DNA of 24,428 bases from Spirochaetaceae bacterium (GCA_016342385.1 JAEINM010000008.1:1-24428), one strand, 5' to 3'; positions 8,276-16,151 are shown, counted from the stretch's first letter. The notes: generated by a model not told the origin, from the sequence alone. Numbers and translations are program-made.

Positions 8276-9355
8276 CTACCTTATCTTCAGCGTGGAGAGA
8301 GCGATAATGGCAAACATGCCCCCGACGATCCAAAGACGGGTCACAACCTTGCCTTCCGCCCATCCGATTAATTCGAAATGGTGATGTAAAGGTGCCATTT
8401 TAAAAACTCGCCTGCCTGTCCGCTTAAAATGAACCACTTGTATGACAACTGAGACAATTTCTATCACAAAAACACCACCGATGATTATTGTTAATATCTC
8501 TTTTTTCAGGACAAGAGCGAGAACTCCAAGAATGGCACCGAGAGCAAGACTACCCGTATCTCCCATAAATATTTCTGAAGGATGACAGTTAAACCATAAA
8601 AACCCGACACAGGCACCCAATAAGCCCATACTGGTAATAGTGAGCTCTTCAGAACCGGCCAGATAGGGGATATTGAGATAATCGGCAAAGACTGAATGTC
8701 CTGTCAGATAAGCGATAATCGTAAAAGCAATAATGGCTATGATAAAAAGTCCCGTAGCTAACCCATCGAGTCCATCAGTTATATTCACAGCATTGGAAAA
8801 AGCAACAATTGTGAACATTCCAAAGGGGATATAGACAAAGGACATATCAACCACGGCATGTTTAAAAAATGGAACATACAACAGGGTGGTGTGATCATTG
8901 CGATTGTAATACAGGATCAGGACAACAACAAGAGAAACAGCAATCTGTCCAAAAAACTTAAAACGTGAATGGAGCCCGTCAGAGCTCTTTCTTGAAATCT
9001 TTAAATAATCATCGACAAAGCCTATTAAACCAAAACCGATAATCGTTATTAATAAGACCCAGGTGTAAAATTGAGTAAGATCCTGCCACAAAAGGACAGA
9101 AATAACCACGGAGATAATTATCAGAACTCCACCCATAGTGGGAGTTCCCGCTTTTACCAGATGAGTCTCCGGTCCGTCATCTCTAACCTCCTGCCCCAGC
9201 TTCAGCTTGGTCAACAATTTAATGACAGTCGGCCCAAACATAAAAGCAATCAGCAAAGCTGTAACGGCAGCATATGCAGCCCGAAAACTTATATACTGAA
9301 AAATATTGAAAAATGAAAAATATTTTACCAATGGGTAAAATAAAGCCTTAAACAT
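8276..9355 (-). CDS. mraY: MraY, phospho-MurNAc-pentapeptide transferase
   Basis: Integral membrane enzyme that transfers phospho-MurNAc-pentapeptide from UDP to undecaprenyl phosphate, forming lipid I. The 359 residues match the family length, with about ten membrane helices. Diagnostic motifs are VRDDGPETH at 57-65, GTPTMGG at 70-76, FVDDYLK with Asp115 and Asp116, NAVNITDGLDGLATG at 188-202, FMGDTGSLALG with Asp266, and APLHHHFE with the histidine triad at 324-326. The start has a strong GGAGGGG site at normal spacing. A 34-base gap after murF is the longest in the operon. Confidence 0.96.
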   Translation of the reverse strand: MFKALFYPLVKYFSFFNIFQYISFRAAYAAVTALLIAFMFGPTVIKLLTKLKLGQEVRDDGPETHLVKAGTPTMGGVLIIISVVISVLLWQDLTQFYTWVLLITIIGFGLIGFVDDYLKISRKSSDGLHSRFKFFGQIAVSLVVVLILYYNRNDHTTLLYVPFFKHAVVDMSFVYIPFGMFTIVAFSNAVNITDGLDGLATGLFIIAIIAFTIIAYLTGHSVFADYLNIPYLAGSEELTITSMGLLGACVGFLWFNCHPSEIFMGDTGSLALGAILGVLALVLKKEILTIIIGGVFVIEIVSVVIQVVHFKRTGRRVFKMAPLHHHFELIGWAEGKVVTRLWIVGGMFAIIALSTLKIR

Positions 9356-9389
9356 GTTGCCCCTCCATGAACATGCTAATTAAACACAT

Positions 9390-10775
9390 TTAGTTTTCTA
9401 CAATTAAATCTGTAAGTCTCTCTAACGCGAGACTCCGGGAACCCTTAAGCAGCACCAGGTCCCCACTCTTCAGATACTGTTTCAGAGCTTCAGCCAGACT
9501 GTCTAGCTCAGAGGTCCAGAAAGAATACCCGCTATACCCCGAATCTTTTACAGATTCAAAAGCAGTCTCCATATGTTCTCCGAATAAAAATAGAGCCTGA
9601 GCTGAACTCTTAGCCGCCAAATCCCCGATTCGACGGTGCTGTTCAGTACTTTCATCACCAAGTTCCAGCATATCCCCCAAAACGGCAATGGACCGTGAGT
9701 CCCAATAATCAAGAAGCTTCAGAGACTCTGCCATGGAATCGGGATTGGCATTATAGCAATCTCTCAATAAGGTTACATCGCCTTTAATCAACTCTCCCCG
9801 CCCAAAGGCCGCTTCCACTTTACCAATTCCTCTGGCAATAAGCTCAGGTTCGATCCCGATTTCCAGAGCAACGGCCACAGCCCCCAGTACATTATTGAGG
9901 TTAAAATCTCCCGGTAGTGAAAAGTGGCAAGGGTAACCGTTAACCTCCAAATCAAATCCTTCAATAGAAAATCCGGATTTTATTTTAACGCCTGTCGTGG
10001 ATTCACTTCCATAAAGAATAACCTTCCCCTTAATCCCCTCCGACAGGAATTGTCGATACTCATCATTTTCCGGAATAAATGCTATCTGAGATCCGGTAAA
10101 ACAGGAAAAGACCTGTTTTTTGGCTTCAGCAATAGCCTTTCTGCTCCCGAGAGGTCCGATGTGAGCCGTTCCAATATTGGTAATAAGAGCAAGATCAGGT
10201 CTGACAATCGAAGCGAGGAGATCCATCTCACCGACCCTGTTCATTCCCATCTCAAAAACTGCCACCTCATGGTTTTCCTCAACCCGAAAGGCTGAAAGAG
10301 GCAACCCTATATCAGAATTAAAATTCCCCTCACTGACCACAGCCTCCATAGATTCTGACAGAATCGCCCCTAGGATCTCCTTCGTCGTTGTTTTTCCATT
10401 ACTCCCGGTTATCCCCACCACCGTCAGTTCAGGAAAACGCCTCATATGATAAGAGGCCAGTTCCTGCATGGCTATCAGAGGTTCAGAAACCGGCAGAAAA
10501 GCTAATCCCTTTTGATTCACAAGCTTTTCCACCAGATCCCGATTCTCATTATACCAACCTATAGCCACCAGAGAGAGCATGGTACCTCTATCGGCTATGT
10601 CGTTAAAATACAGGTGCCCATTGGTTCTTTCCCCCTCAAGTGGAATAAATAAAGTGCCCCTCCCGCACTTTCTGGAATCAATCTGAATGTCTGCAAAGGA
10701 TTCAACAGGATCTCCGATCCAATCGGAATGGAGAATCCCACTAACCTCTACTGCTGTAAATAATATTCTGTCCAC
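9390..10775 (-). CDS. murF: MurF, UDP-MurNAc-tripeptide D-Ala-D-Ala ligase (GTG start)
   Basis: Cytoplasmic ATP-dependent ligase that adds D-Ala-D-Ala to UDP-MurNAc-tripeptide, the last soluble precursor step. The 461-residue protein has the N-terminal UDP-substrate domain with DSRKCGRGTLFIPLEGER at 33-50, the P-loop GSNGKTTTKE at 124-133, EMGMNRVGEMDLL in the central domain, and NPDSMAESLKLL with AVLGDMLELG in the C-terminal ligand domain. The start is GTG at 10775, sharing one base with the ftsL stop (TAGTG) and preceded by GGAGGT at good spacing. MurC, MurD and MurE, its partners in the ladder, are not clustered here. Confidence 0.95.
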   Translation of the reverse strand: MDRILFTAVEVSGILHSDWIGDPVESFADIQIDSRKCGRGTLFIPLEGERTNGHLYFNDIADRGTMLSLVAIGWYNENRDLVEKLVNQKGLAFLPVSEPLIAMQELASYHMRRFPELTVVGITGSNGKTTTKEILGAILSESMEAVVSEGNFNSDIGLPLSAFRVEENHEVAVFEMGMNRVGEMDLLASIVRPDLALITNIGTAHIGPLGSRKAIAEAKKQVFSCFTGSQIAFIPENDEYRQFLSEGIKGKVILYGSESTTGVKIKSGFSIEGFDLEVNGYPCHFSLPGDFNLNNVLGAVAVALEIGIEPELIARGIGKVEAAFGRGELIKGDVTLLRDCYNANPDSMAESLKLLDYWDSRSIAVLGDMLELGDESTEQHRRIGDLAAKSSAQALFLFGEHMETAFESVKDSGYSGYSFWTSELDSLAEALKQYLKSGDLVLLKGSRSLALERLTDLIVEN

Positions 10776-11062
10776 TACTGGCTACCTCCAGGCAGCTCAA
10801 TCTGAATAATATCAGTGGGTTTCCTTTTCTCCAAACCCAACTCATCCTTTGCAATCTGATCTATTCTTCCGGGAGAACTCAAAACAGCTGTCCCGGCTAT
10901 TAATCTCTTATTTAATTCAAGCATCTCTTTTTGTTCCTTTTCGAGTTGCACAATTGACCGAACAACCTGATTAAATCGAAAGGACTGCCAAATATTCATA
11001 AATAGTATTGCCGTTGTAAAAAGAGCACAACTTATGGCGATTATCAATGACCTCTTTTTCAT
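10775..11062 (-). CDS. ftsL: Cell division protein FtsL
   Basis: Small bitopic divisome protein of 95 residues. It has a basic start (MKKR), one membrane helix (about 5-24), then a periplasmic coiled coil (SIVQLEKEQKEMLELNKRL, about 36-54) and the FtsL-like tail SSPGRIDQIAKDELGLEKRK at 62-81. Its position between rsmH and murF is the standard ftsL site, although the usual next gene, ftsI, is missing. It overlaps rsmH as ATGA and murF by one base. Sequence conservation in this family is low, so the assignment rests on topology, tail motif and location. Confidence 0.87.
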   Translation of the reverse strand: MKKRSLIIAISCALFTTAILFMNIWQSFRFNQVVRSIVQLEKEQKEMLELNKRLIAGTAVLSSPGRIDQIAKDELGLEKRKPTDIIQIELPGGSQ

Positions 11063-12018
11063 AAGAAAAAATTCCTCACAGAAAAATCGGCCAGCTTCTC
11101 AACAACCCTAAATTTAGCACTTCTCGAAGGAGGATTTTCACTCACCTCCTTCTCTGTGGGAACAACAGGTTTTCTGGTGAGAATATTTACAATCGGTACA
11201 CCACCGCACTGACATGAGGGCAATTCCGGCGGGCAGATACACTTCTTATTCATTTCCCGAAAAAAATGCTTCACCTTCCTATCCTCCAGAGAATGAAAAG
11301 TTATGATTCCGAGCCTACCGCCGACCTTTAAAACATCCAGGGCATCTTTAATCACTTCATCCAACCGATCCAACTCCGAATTAACGGCAATTCTTATAGC
11401 CTGAAAAGTCCTTGTCGCCGGATGTATTCTTCCATAGCGATAAGAAGGAGGAACGTTGGATTTTATCAACTCAGCCAATTGAAGAGAAGAGACAATCCTG
11501 CCACTCTTCCTCGCCCGGCAGATTGCCGATGCTATCTTCCTGGACAGCCGCTCTTCTCCATACTCGTAAATCAGGTCAGCCAGATCCTTCTCATCGAAAT
11601 CATTGACAATATCTTCAGCTGACAGCCCCTCTTCTCTATTGAGACGCATATCAAGTTTTTCATCTTTAGAAAAAGAAAAACCCGCGCCGCTTCTTTCGTA
11701 GTGAAAAACTGAAATGCCTAAATCCAGTAAAATCCTGTCGGGTTTTTCATCTTCGGGGTAATCCTTAAAATAATCATTAAACCACGTATGGCGAAACATC
11801 ACACGGGGAGCAAAGGACCCCAGCCGCTTCATGGCGATTTTCTGAATTTCCCGATCCGCATCAAGCCCAATCACATTGAGATCAGAAAACCTGGATAGAA
11901 ACATCTGAGAATGACCGCCTTCGCCCATAGTACCATCTACGAGCAGCTGACCCGGAGCATCGGGTTTCAAATATTCACAGACTTCTTCTTTTAAAACGGA
12001 ATAATGAACAATATCCAT
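11059..12018 (-). CDS. rsmH: RsmH (MraW), 16S rRNA C1402 N4-methyltransferase
   Basis: SAM-dependent methyltransferase that modifies C1402 of 16S rRNA in the ribosomal P site. The 319-residue protein opens with HYSVLKEEV (5-13), followed by the SAM loop VDGTMGEGGHS (27-37), IGLDADREI, RILLDLGIS (the target-site aspartate region) and ATRTFQAIRIAVNSELD. The C-terminal FHSLEDRKVKHFFRE and a cysteine-rich stretch CICPPELPSCQC are typical of the family. It starts two bases after the mraZ stop, with GGGGTAAG as ribosome-binding site, and overlaps ftsL by four bases. The mraZ-rsmH pair at the head of the dcw cluster is highly conserved among bacteria. Confidence 0.96.
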   Translation of the reverse strand: MDIVHYSVLKEEVCEYLKPDAPGQLLVDGTMGEGGHSQMFLSRFSDLNVIGLDADREIQKIAMKRLGSFAPRVMFRHTWFNDYFKDYPEDEKPDRILLDLGISVFHYERSGAGFSFSKDEKLDMRLNREEGLSAEDIVNDFDEKDLADLIYEYGEERLSRKIASAICRARKSGRIVSSLQLAELIKSNVPPSYRYGRIHPATRTFQAIRIAVNSELDRLDEVIKDALDVLKVGGRLGIITFHSLEDRKVKHFFREMNKKCICPPELPSCQCGGVPIVNILTRKPVVPTEKEVSENPPSRSAKFRVVEKLADFSVRNFFL

Positions 12019-12020
12019 AC

Positions 12021-12467
12021 TTACCCCAGATCCCCAAATTCTTCCCAGGCATCTTTTACTTCACTCTCACACTTCTCTTCAAATTCAACATACTGCTCTT
12101 CGTCCCATATCTCGACATGATCATCCAGACCGATGAATAGACAGTCGCGAATGAGACCAGCTGATCTCTGAAGAGATGATGGGATTTTCAACCTGCCATT
12201 TTTATCAATAGTCAGCTCTGTTGCCGGTGCCAGTAAACGCCTTTGAATCATTTGAGATTTTGCCTTAAAAAGTGATGATCGATCCAGCAGTAAATGGGAA
12301 ATCTTGCTCCACTCTCCTTCCGGAAAGAGCCATAGACATTTATCAATACCCCGGGTTAAAACCAGAGAGCAATCTTTTAATTGCTCTCGCAGCTTTGAAG
12401 GTAAAAGTATTCGACCTTTTTCATCAAGAGTACTATTAAATTGTCCATTTAAACCACGAATATCCAC
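12021..12467 (-). CDS. mraZ: MraZ, transcriptional regulator of the dcw cluster (GTG start)
   Basis: AbrB-fold DNA-binding protein that forms a ring and in E. coli represses its own operon. The 148-residue protein has the two expected swapped-hairpin repeats, DEKGRILLPSKLR at 15-27 and DKNGRLKIPSSLQ at 88-100. The GTG at 12467 is chosen because it starts MDIRGLNGQFNSTLDEKGR, the usual MraZ N-terminus, with a weak AGGA four bases upstream. The start codon lies inside the last of a series of ten-base repeats that look like MraZ-binding boxes, so repressor binding and translation initiation share bases. It is the first gene of the 14-gene operon. Confidence 0.94.
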   Translation of the reverse strand: MDIRGLNGQFNSTLDEKGRILLPSKLREQLKDCSLVLTRGIDKCLWLFPEGEWSKISHLLLDRSSLFKAKSQMIQRRLLAPATELTIDKNGRLKIPSSLQRSAGLIRDCLFIGLDDHVEIWDEEQYVEFEEKCESEVKDAWEEFGDLG

Positions 12468-12500
12468 TATTTCCTACAAATTCCCACTTTTTCCCACTAT
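12461..12500 (-). promoter_or_regulatory. Probable MraZ operator: four decamer repeats overlapping the mraZ start
   Basis: On the plus strand the consecutive ten-base units are TATCCACTAT, TTCCTACAAA, TTCCCACTTT and TTCCCACTAT (12461-12500). On the coding strand this gives GTGGGA, GTGGGA, GTAGGA and GTGGAT at exact ten-base spacing. Known MraZ boxes are tandem TGGGN motifs separated by about five bases just upstream of mraZ, which is the pattern seen. The repeats begin right at the predicted transcription start, so binding would block promoter clearance or initiation. The fourth, degenerate unit contains the GTG start codon. Confidence 0.85.
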
Positions 12501-12507
12501 CATTTCT

Positions 12508-12536
12508 ATGATAAGAGCCATAAATTCAGTTGTCAA
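12508..12536 (-). promoter_or_regulatory. Sigma70-type promoter of the mraZ/dcw operon
   Basis: The coding strand reads TTGACA (plus positions 12531-12536), a 17-base spacer, and TATCAT (12508-12513). That is a perfect -35 and a five-of-six -10 at ideal spacing. The expected start is near 12501, giving a leader of about 34 bases filled by the MraZ repeats. Confidence 0.82.
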
Positions 12537-12586
12537 CATGGAAAAGAGAATATGTGTGTGCAATAAAAAAACAAGGAGAGGAAAAC

Positions 12587-12660
12587 TAAACAGATGTTTA
12601 CTATTTTTGGAGAGATTGGTGATTTTTGATAATATTAGTTAATAAATGATTAAATTAATC
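12587..12660. other. Two short dyads in the AT-rich spacer upstream of the dcw promoter
   Basis: The spacer between the mraZ promoter and the REP-like palindrome contains TAAACA-GA-TGTTTA at 12587-12600 and the odd-length palindrome GATTAA-A-TTAATC at 12648-12660. Neither has a gene over it. They could be regulator sites for the division operon, but AT-rich DNA yields such dyads by chance, so the call is weak. Confidence 0.3.
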
Positions 12661-12698
12661 CTAAACTATCTGAGCAAAAGGCTATGAAAAGAAAAGAA

Positions 12699-12753
12699 GG
12701 GACAGAAAATAGTAGGGGACAGTCGCGACTGTCCCCTACTATTTTCTGTTCCC
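12699..12753. repeat. REP-like long palindrome, possible terminator after the branching-enzyme gene
   Basis: A left arm of 27 bases (12699-12725) is matched by a right arm of 28 bases (12726-12753) with a single extra T in the right arm and no real loop. The core is GGGGACAGTCG-CGACTGTCCCC, flanked on both sides by GTAG/CTAC and then AAAAT/ATTTT. It begins eight bases past the GH57 stop codon. GTAG next to a GC-rich hairpin is the known layout of REP elements mobilised by RAYT (IS200-like Y1) transposases. On the minus strand the hairpin is followed by a T-rich tract (TTCTTTTCTTTTC), so it may also terminate transcription before the division operon. Confidence 0.8.
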
Positions 12754-12760
12754 GACTATT

Positions 12761-14371
12761 TTATAGATAGTCTTTCCCGAACATCCTGTAATTAATACCG
12801 GGAAAAAGATTATTGCGTTTCTCCAACTTCGTAAGCCATTCTGTTTTTACAACATTACGACAGAGAGATTCATAGATAAAATTAAAATTTTGAATGTGGG
12901 TTTTCACCCTTTTCACAGCATAGGGAACAGTTGTACCAGTCTTCATAATAAAGGGCCAGTCTGAAGCCTGAGAGAGCAAAACTTCTCTTGCCGCCTGATT
13001 AAGGGCTCTCTCCTTTAAACCCGATTCATCGGGGTACCGTTCAACCAGCTCCATCATTCGCTCTATCAGCCGATGAAGATGCCTGTATATCCAGTCATTC
13101 GAGCCATCGATCCAGACCTGACCATACCCCTTATCACCCCAACTGGAGAAAGCAGGTGTCGCCTTCTGATTATGTGGGTACATATCGAGGTAATCAATAG
13201 GAGAAATCGAAACGATATTACTCTTAGAAATGCCTCTGAATACTTCTTCTATAAACTTTGGACCTTCAAACCACCAGTGTCCAAACAACTCTGCATCATA
13301 GGGGCAGATAATGATAGGCTTCCTATCCATTAAAGACGCCAGGACATCTATTTGTTCAATCCGTTTCTGAACAAAGTCAGCGGCATCATCAATAACTTTT
13401 TTTTCAGCTTCTGCAATATTGTAAAAGGTTTTATTTGCCAAATCAGACTTATCAGTAATAGCATAATACTTAAAACCTGTATTGACTCTATTTCCCGCAT
13501 TTGTGTAAGGGTCGATATAATCTCTCGGTCTATCAAAGCCTATATCGCGATAAAAATCTCTATAGACTTCATTTCCCGGATAACCATCGTCGGTGCTCCA
13601 GACAGCTCTTGAAGAAGCTTTATCTCTGGCAAAAACCGCAACACCATTTGGACAGCTGATCGGGCCATAAACACCATATTCCGGCCTCTCATCGGCATAC
13701 AATACGCCATGAGAGGAAGAAATAAAATATCGCAAACCAAATGGTTTTAAATACTCTTCAAGTCCGGGGAAATAACCGCACTCAGGAAGCCATAAGCCAT
13801 CGGGCATAACACCGAATATTCTATCATGAGATTCTACGGCAGTTAAAATCTGAGCTTTGATCATTTCAGGAAATTCTCTAAAACAGGGAAGAAAGGCATG
13901 TGTCGCTGTCGTAGTGATCAACTCCAGATTTCCCCTTTTCTGAAAATGGACAAATTCCTTAATCAGATTTCGCTCATACACCTCGGTATAATCTGTATAA
14001 TTCTGAACATATAAATCTCTGTACATCACAGCTAGATCATAGGATTCAGGTTCATGTTCTTTTGTATAGATTAATTCATTCTCGGCAAGATCTATCAATT
14101 TTTCAAGATGATGGATATACCTGTCCTGAAGAAATTCATCTTTTATCATAGATGCTAATGTTGGAGAAATGGAAAGAACCATCTTAAAGGGAACAGAATC
14201 TTTTTCAAGAGATCTGAATACTCTCAATAAGGGAAGGTAGGTTTCAGAAAGAGCTTCAAAAAGCCAGCTTTCCTCTAGAAAGCTTTCGTATTCAGGATGA
14301 CGAACAAAAGGAAGATGGGCATGAAGAATCATGGAAATCATCCCTTTTTTATCATTACGGTTTTCGCTCAT
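12761..14371 (-). CDS. GH57 family 1,4-alpha-glucan branching enzyme
   Basis: Glycoside hydrolase family 57 protein of 536 residues, most like GH57 branching enzymes (DUF1957 group), which create alpha-1,6 branches in glycogen-like polymers. Motif 1 is HAHLPF at 17-22; DGLWLPECGY at 191-200 contains the likely nucleophile Glu197; PYDAELFGHWWFEGP at 357-371 contains the likely acid/base Asp359. WGDKGYGQVWIDGSNDWIYR in the C-terminal half matches the DUF1957 helical domain. No signal peptide is seen, so it is cytoplasmic. The start overlaps the DUF4912 gene by four bases (ATGA) with a GGGAG site. Amylase or glucanotransferase activity cannot be ruled out from sequence alone. Confidence 0.87.
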   Translation of the reverse strand: MSENRNDKKGMISMILHAHLPFVRHPEYESFLEESWLFEALSETYLPLLRVFRSLEKDSVPFKMVLSISPTLASMIKDEFLQDRYIHHLEKLIDLAENELIYTKEHEPESYDLAVMYRDLYVQNYTDYTEVYERNLIKEFVHFQKRGNLELITTTATHAFLPCFREFPEMIKAQILTAVESHDRIFGVMPDGLWLPECGYFPGLEEYLKPFGLRYFISSSHGVLYADERPEYGVYGPISCPNGVAVFARDKASSRAVWSTDDGYPGNEVYRDFYRDIGFDRPRDYIDPYTNAGNRVNTGFKYYAITDKSDLANKTFYNIAEAEKKVIDDAADFVQKRIEQIDVLASLMDRKPIIICPYDAELFGHWWFEGPKFIEEVFRGISKSNIVSISPIDYLDMYPHNQKATPAFSSWGDKGYGQVWIDGSNDWIYRHLHRLIERMMELVERYPDESGLKERALNQAAREVLLSQASDWPFIMKTGTTVPYAVKRVKTHIQNFNFIYESLCRNVVKTEWLTKLEKRNNLFPGINYRMFGKDYL

Positions 14372-15114
14372 TCCACTCCCTCTTCAGCAATTTCATCAAT
14401 GAGGGGCAAAATACGCTGGGGTATCTTTATATAAGATGCCACAGGAACGGCAGCCCCGAATTCTGGAGAATAACCGGACAATTTTACCAGTTCATCACTA
14501 TTGGTCGATTCTGGATTCCTCGATGGGAGAATATAATTCCTCGAGGTTTCAATAATATTGGAACGGCAGATCACCTGCTCCCGATCTCCCGTAACTGAAC
14601 ACAGTTCGATTAGATAAAAAGTATCTTCATTGGGAAATCTAATATATCTCCGCCGATCACCAATATTGACGGGAATATCAAAATAATCGAGAATATCCTC
14701 TTTTCTGTAAGTCTGCTCTGAAAGCTCGACCATACGTAGAAAAAGGCCATCAAAAGATGTGTCATTTTCAAATTTCTTCAGCAGATCAAACTTTAAATCC
14801 CAGTAGACAAATCCCCAGGTAGGTTCCCTGAGCATCAGCAATATTTTAGTTTCATTATATCGTTCCGGAAGATTAATTTCCTCAGCGGAACTAAAGTCGA
14901 ATTCTTCATCCAAAGAGACATTGTATTTAGTAGCTTCAATTCTTACGGCAAGATTATTAAGCTTCTCTCTGTCTCTTCTCTCTTCTTCAAGCGAATCGAG
15001 AACAAGATTGATCAGTGTCTCTTTTTCAATCCCCTCGTCGTAAGCGAGGTGGTCTCTTTCTGCAATTTCCAGAAGTGATTTATAAGAAAGCGACTGTAAA
15101 CGTTCTTTCGTCAT
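14368..15114 (-). CDS. DUF4912 domain protein, partner of the GH57 enzyme
   Basis: Protein of 248 residues with no known enzymatic motif. The first 45 residues, including LQSLSYKSLLEIAERDHLAY, resemble a small helical SAP or Rho-N-like domain. From about residue 78 the segment LPERYNETKILLMLREPTWGFVYWDL matches the DUF4912 opening (a polar LPxxY, then a strand ending in YWxL). The strands that follow look like a carbohydrate-binding-type beta sandwich, but this is only inferred. The gene has a GAGGT site before its ATG and overlaps the GH57 gene. From memory, DUF4912 and GH57 genes are neighbours in several phyla, which suggests a shared role in storage or envelope glucan metabolism. Confidence 0.75.
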   Translation of the reverse strand: MTKERLQSLSYKSLLEIAERDHLAYDEGIEKETLINLVLDSLEEERRDREKLNNLAVRIEATKYNVSLDEEFDFSSAEEINLPERYNETKILLMLREPTWGFVYWDLKFDLLKKFENDTSFDGLFLRMVELSEQTYRKEDILDYFDIPVNIGDRRRYIRFPNEDTFYLIELCSVTGDREQVICRSNIIETSRNYILPSRNPESTNSDELVKLSGYSPEFGAAVPVASYIKIPQRILPLIDEIAEEGVE

Positions 15115-15155
15115 ACAGACCTCAACAAACTCAGTTAGACTTTATTTAATGCCTT

Positions 15156-15185
15156 ATCCTAGAAAAGAATCGCCTATATAGTCAA
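15156..15185 (-). promoter_or_regulatory. Candidate promoter for the DUF4912-GH57 pair
   Basis: The coding strand has TTGACT (15180-15185), an 18-base spacer and TAGGAT (15156-15161). Five of six and four of six consensus bases match. It lies about 40 bases upstream of the gene in an otherwise empty 191-base spacer (15115-15305), in which no strong terminator hairpin was found. Confidence 0.5.
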
Positions 15186-15305
15186 GTAGTAGCAATGAAT
15201 AATAAATGCAATTAGGGGGGTAGGATGAGAAGAATCCGCCTAAAAAAAGATTATTGACAGATAAATTACATAGGAATTATTTACGCAGATAAGCCAGATA
15301 CAGGA

Positions 15306-16151
15306 CTACTCCTTTTTTCTGGCAGAAATAATCATTACATCTCCAAAAGAGAGCTTTTTAGCAGCCCTATCCAGGATTTTTTTAAACCATTGAGGGCCAT
15401 AGCCCTGTCCCAGCCCCCCCCAGGTTCTTACTTTTTCAATAGAAAAGCTCCTCGACTTCAGTAATCTCTGGAGATTTTTTCTTGAAAATAGAAACATATG
15501 ATCAGCAATAGCCGATCGCCACTTACTACAAAAAATTTTAGCCTGAAATCCATCGGAATTGGGAGTCGTACAAAGAAAAAGGCCTCCGGGTTTTAAAATG
15601 CGCACAACTTCATCAAGATATAAGGCCGGATTGTTCAAATGTTCGATCAAATGGGAGCAGTGAATGACATCAAATTGATTATCATCGTAAAAAGCCTGTT
15701 CAACAGTTCCGCTGAAAATATCGATGTTTCTGGTTTTAGAACCGAAATCTGCTGCCGGTTCACATAATTCAACACCCTTTGAATCCCAACCTTCATTCTT
15801 CATATACTCAACAAGAGCCCCTGTGGCACAACCGATATCCAGAAAGCTTTGTCCAATCAATGGATCTTCAGGTTTAGTTTCAAAGCCAATATCCGAAAGA
15901 CTTTTCAACATGAGCTGAAAAAACAGTTGTTCATTTTTCTGTTCATATTTAAAGTAATCTTCATCATACCTATTATCGAGATGTTCAAAGACCGGTTGAG
16001 GATTCTGCAATACGAGACGGCACATCCGACATTGTACAAAAGAATACTCTCCACAATCCCAATGATCTTTAAAATCGGAACCTCCACAGACAGGACAGCT
16101 GATAAACAGCCTTTTCTCATTTGTAGATGGTTTTATTGAAAATGTCTTCAT
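15306..16151 (-). CDS. Zinc-ribbon class I SAM-dependent methyltransferase
   Basis: Probable methyltransferase of 281 residues, substrate unknown. The N-terminus has a CPVC (19-22) and CRMC (41-44) zinc-ribbon, as in many small-molecule or glycan methyltransferases. The Rossmann core follows: motif I FLDIGCATGA at 103-112, GVELCEPA, FDVIHCSHLIEHLNNP (post motif I/II region) and RILKPGGLFLCTTPN. Such proteins often act on sugars or lipids. It is the third gene of a unit with the beta-propeller and LytM-like genes, its ATG overlapping the LytM-like stop by one base (TAATG). Envelope glycan or lipid modification is therefore a reasonable but unproven guess. Confidence 0.8.
   Translation of the reverse strand: MKTFSIKPSTNEKRLFISCPVCGGSDFKDHWDCGEYSFVQCRMCRLVLQNPQPVFEHLDNRYDEDYFKYEQKNEQLFFQLMLKSLSDIGFETKPEDPLIGQSFLDIGCATGALVEYMKNEGWDSKGVELCEPAADFGSKTRNIDIFSGTVEQAFYDDNQFDVIHCSHLIEHLNNPALYLDEVVRILKPGGLFLCTTPNSDGFQAKIFCSKWRSAIADHMFLFSRKNLQRLLKSRSFSIEKVRTWGGLGQGYGPQWFKKILDRAAKKLSFGDVMIISARKKE

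Noticed and set aside
12461..12500. Ten-base tandem repeats read as a CRISPR or minisatellite
   Set aside because: Units are contiguous, very short, and match MraZ-box spacing directly between promoter and mraZ.
15186..15305. Possible small RNA or gene in the spacer after the methyltransferase
   Set aside because: No start with a ribosome-binding site, no stable hairpin followed by T residues, and no recognised RNA motif.
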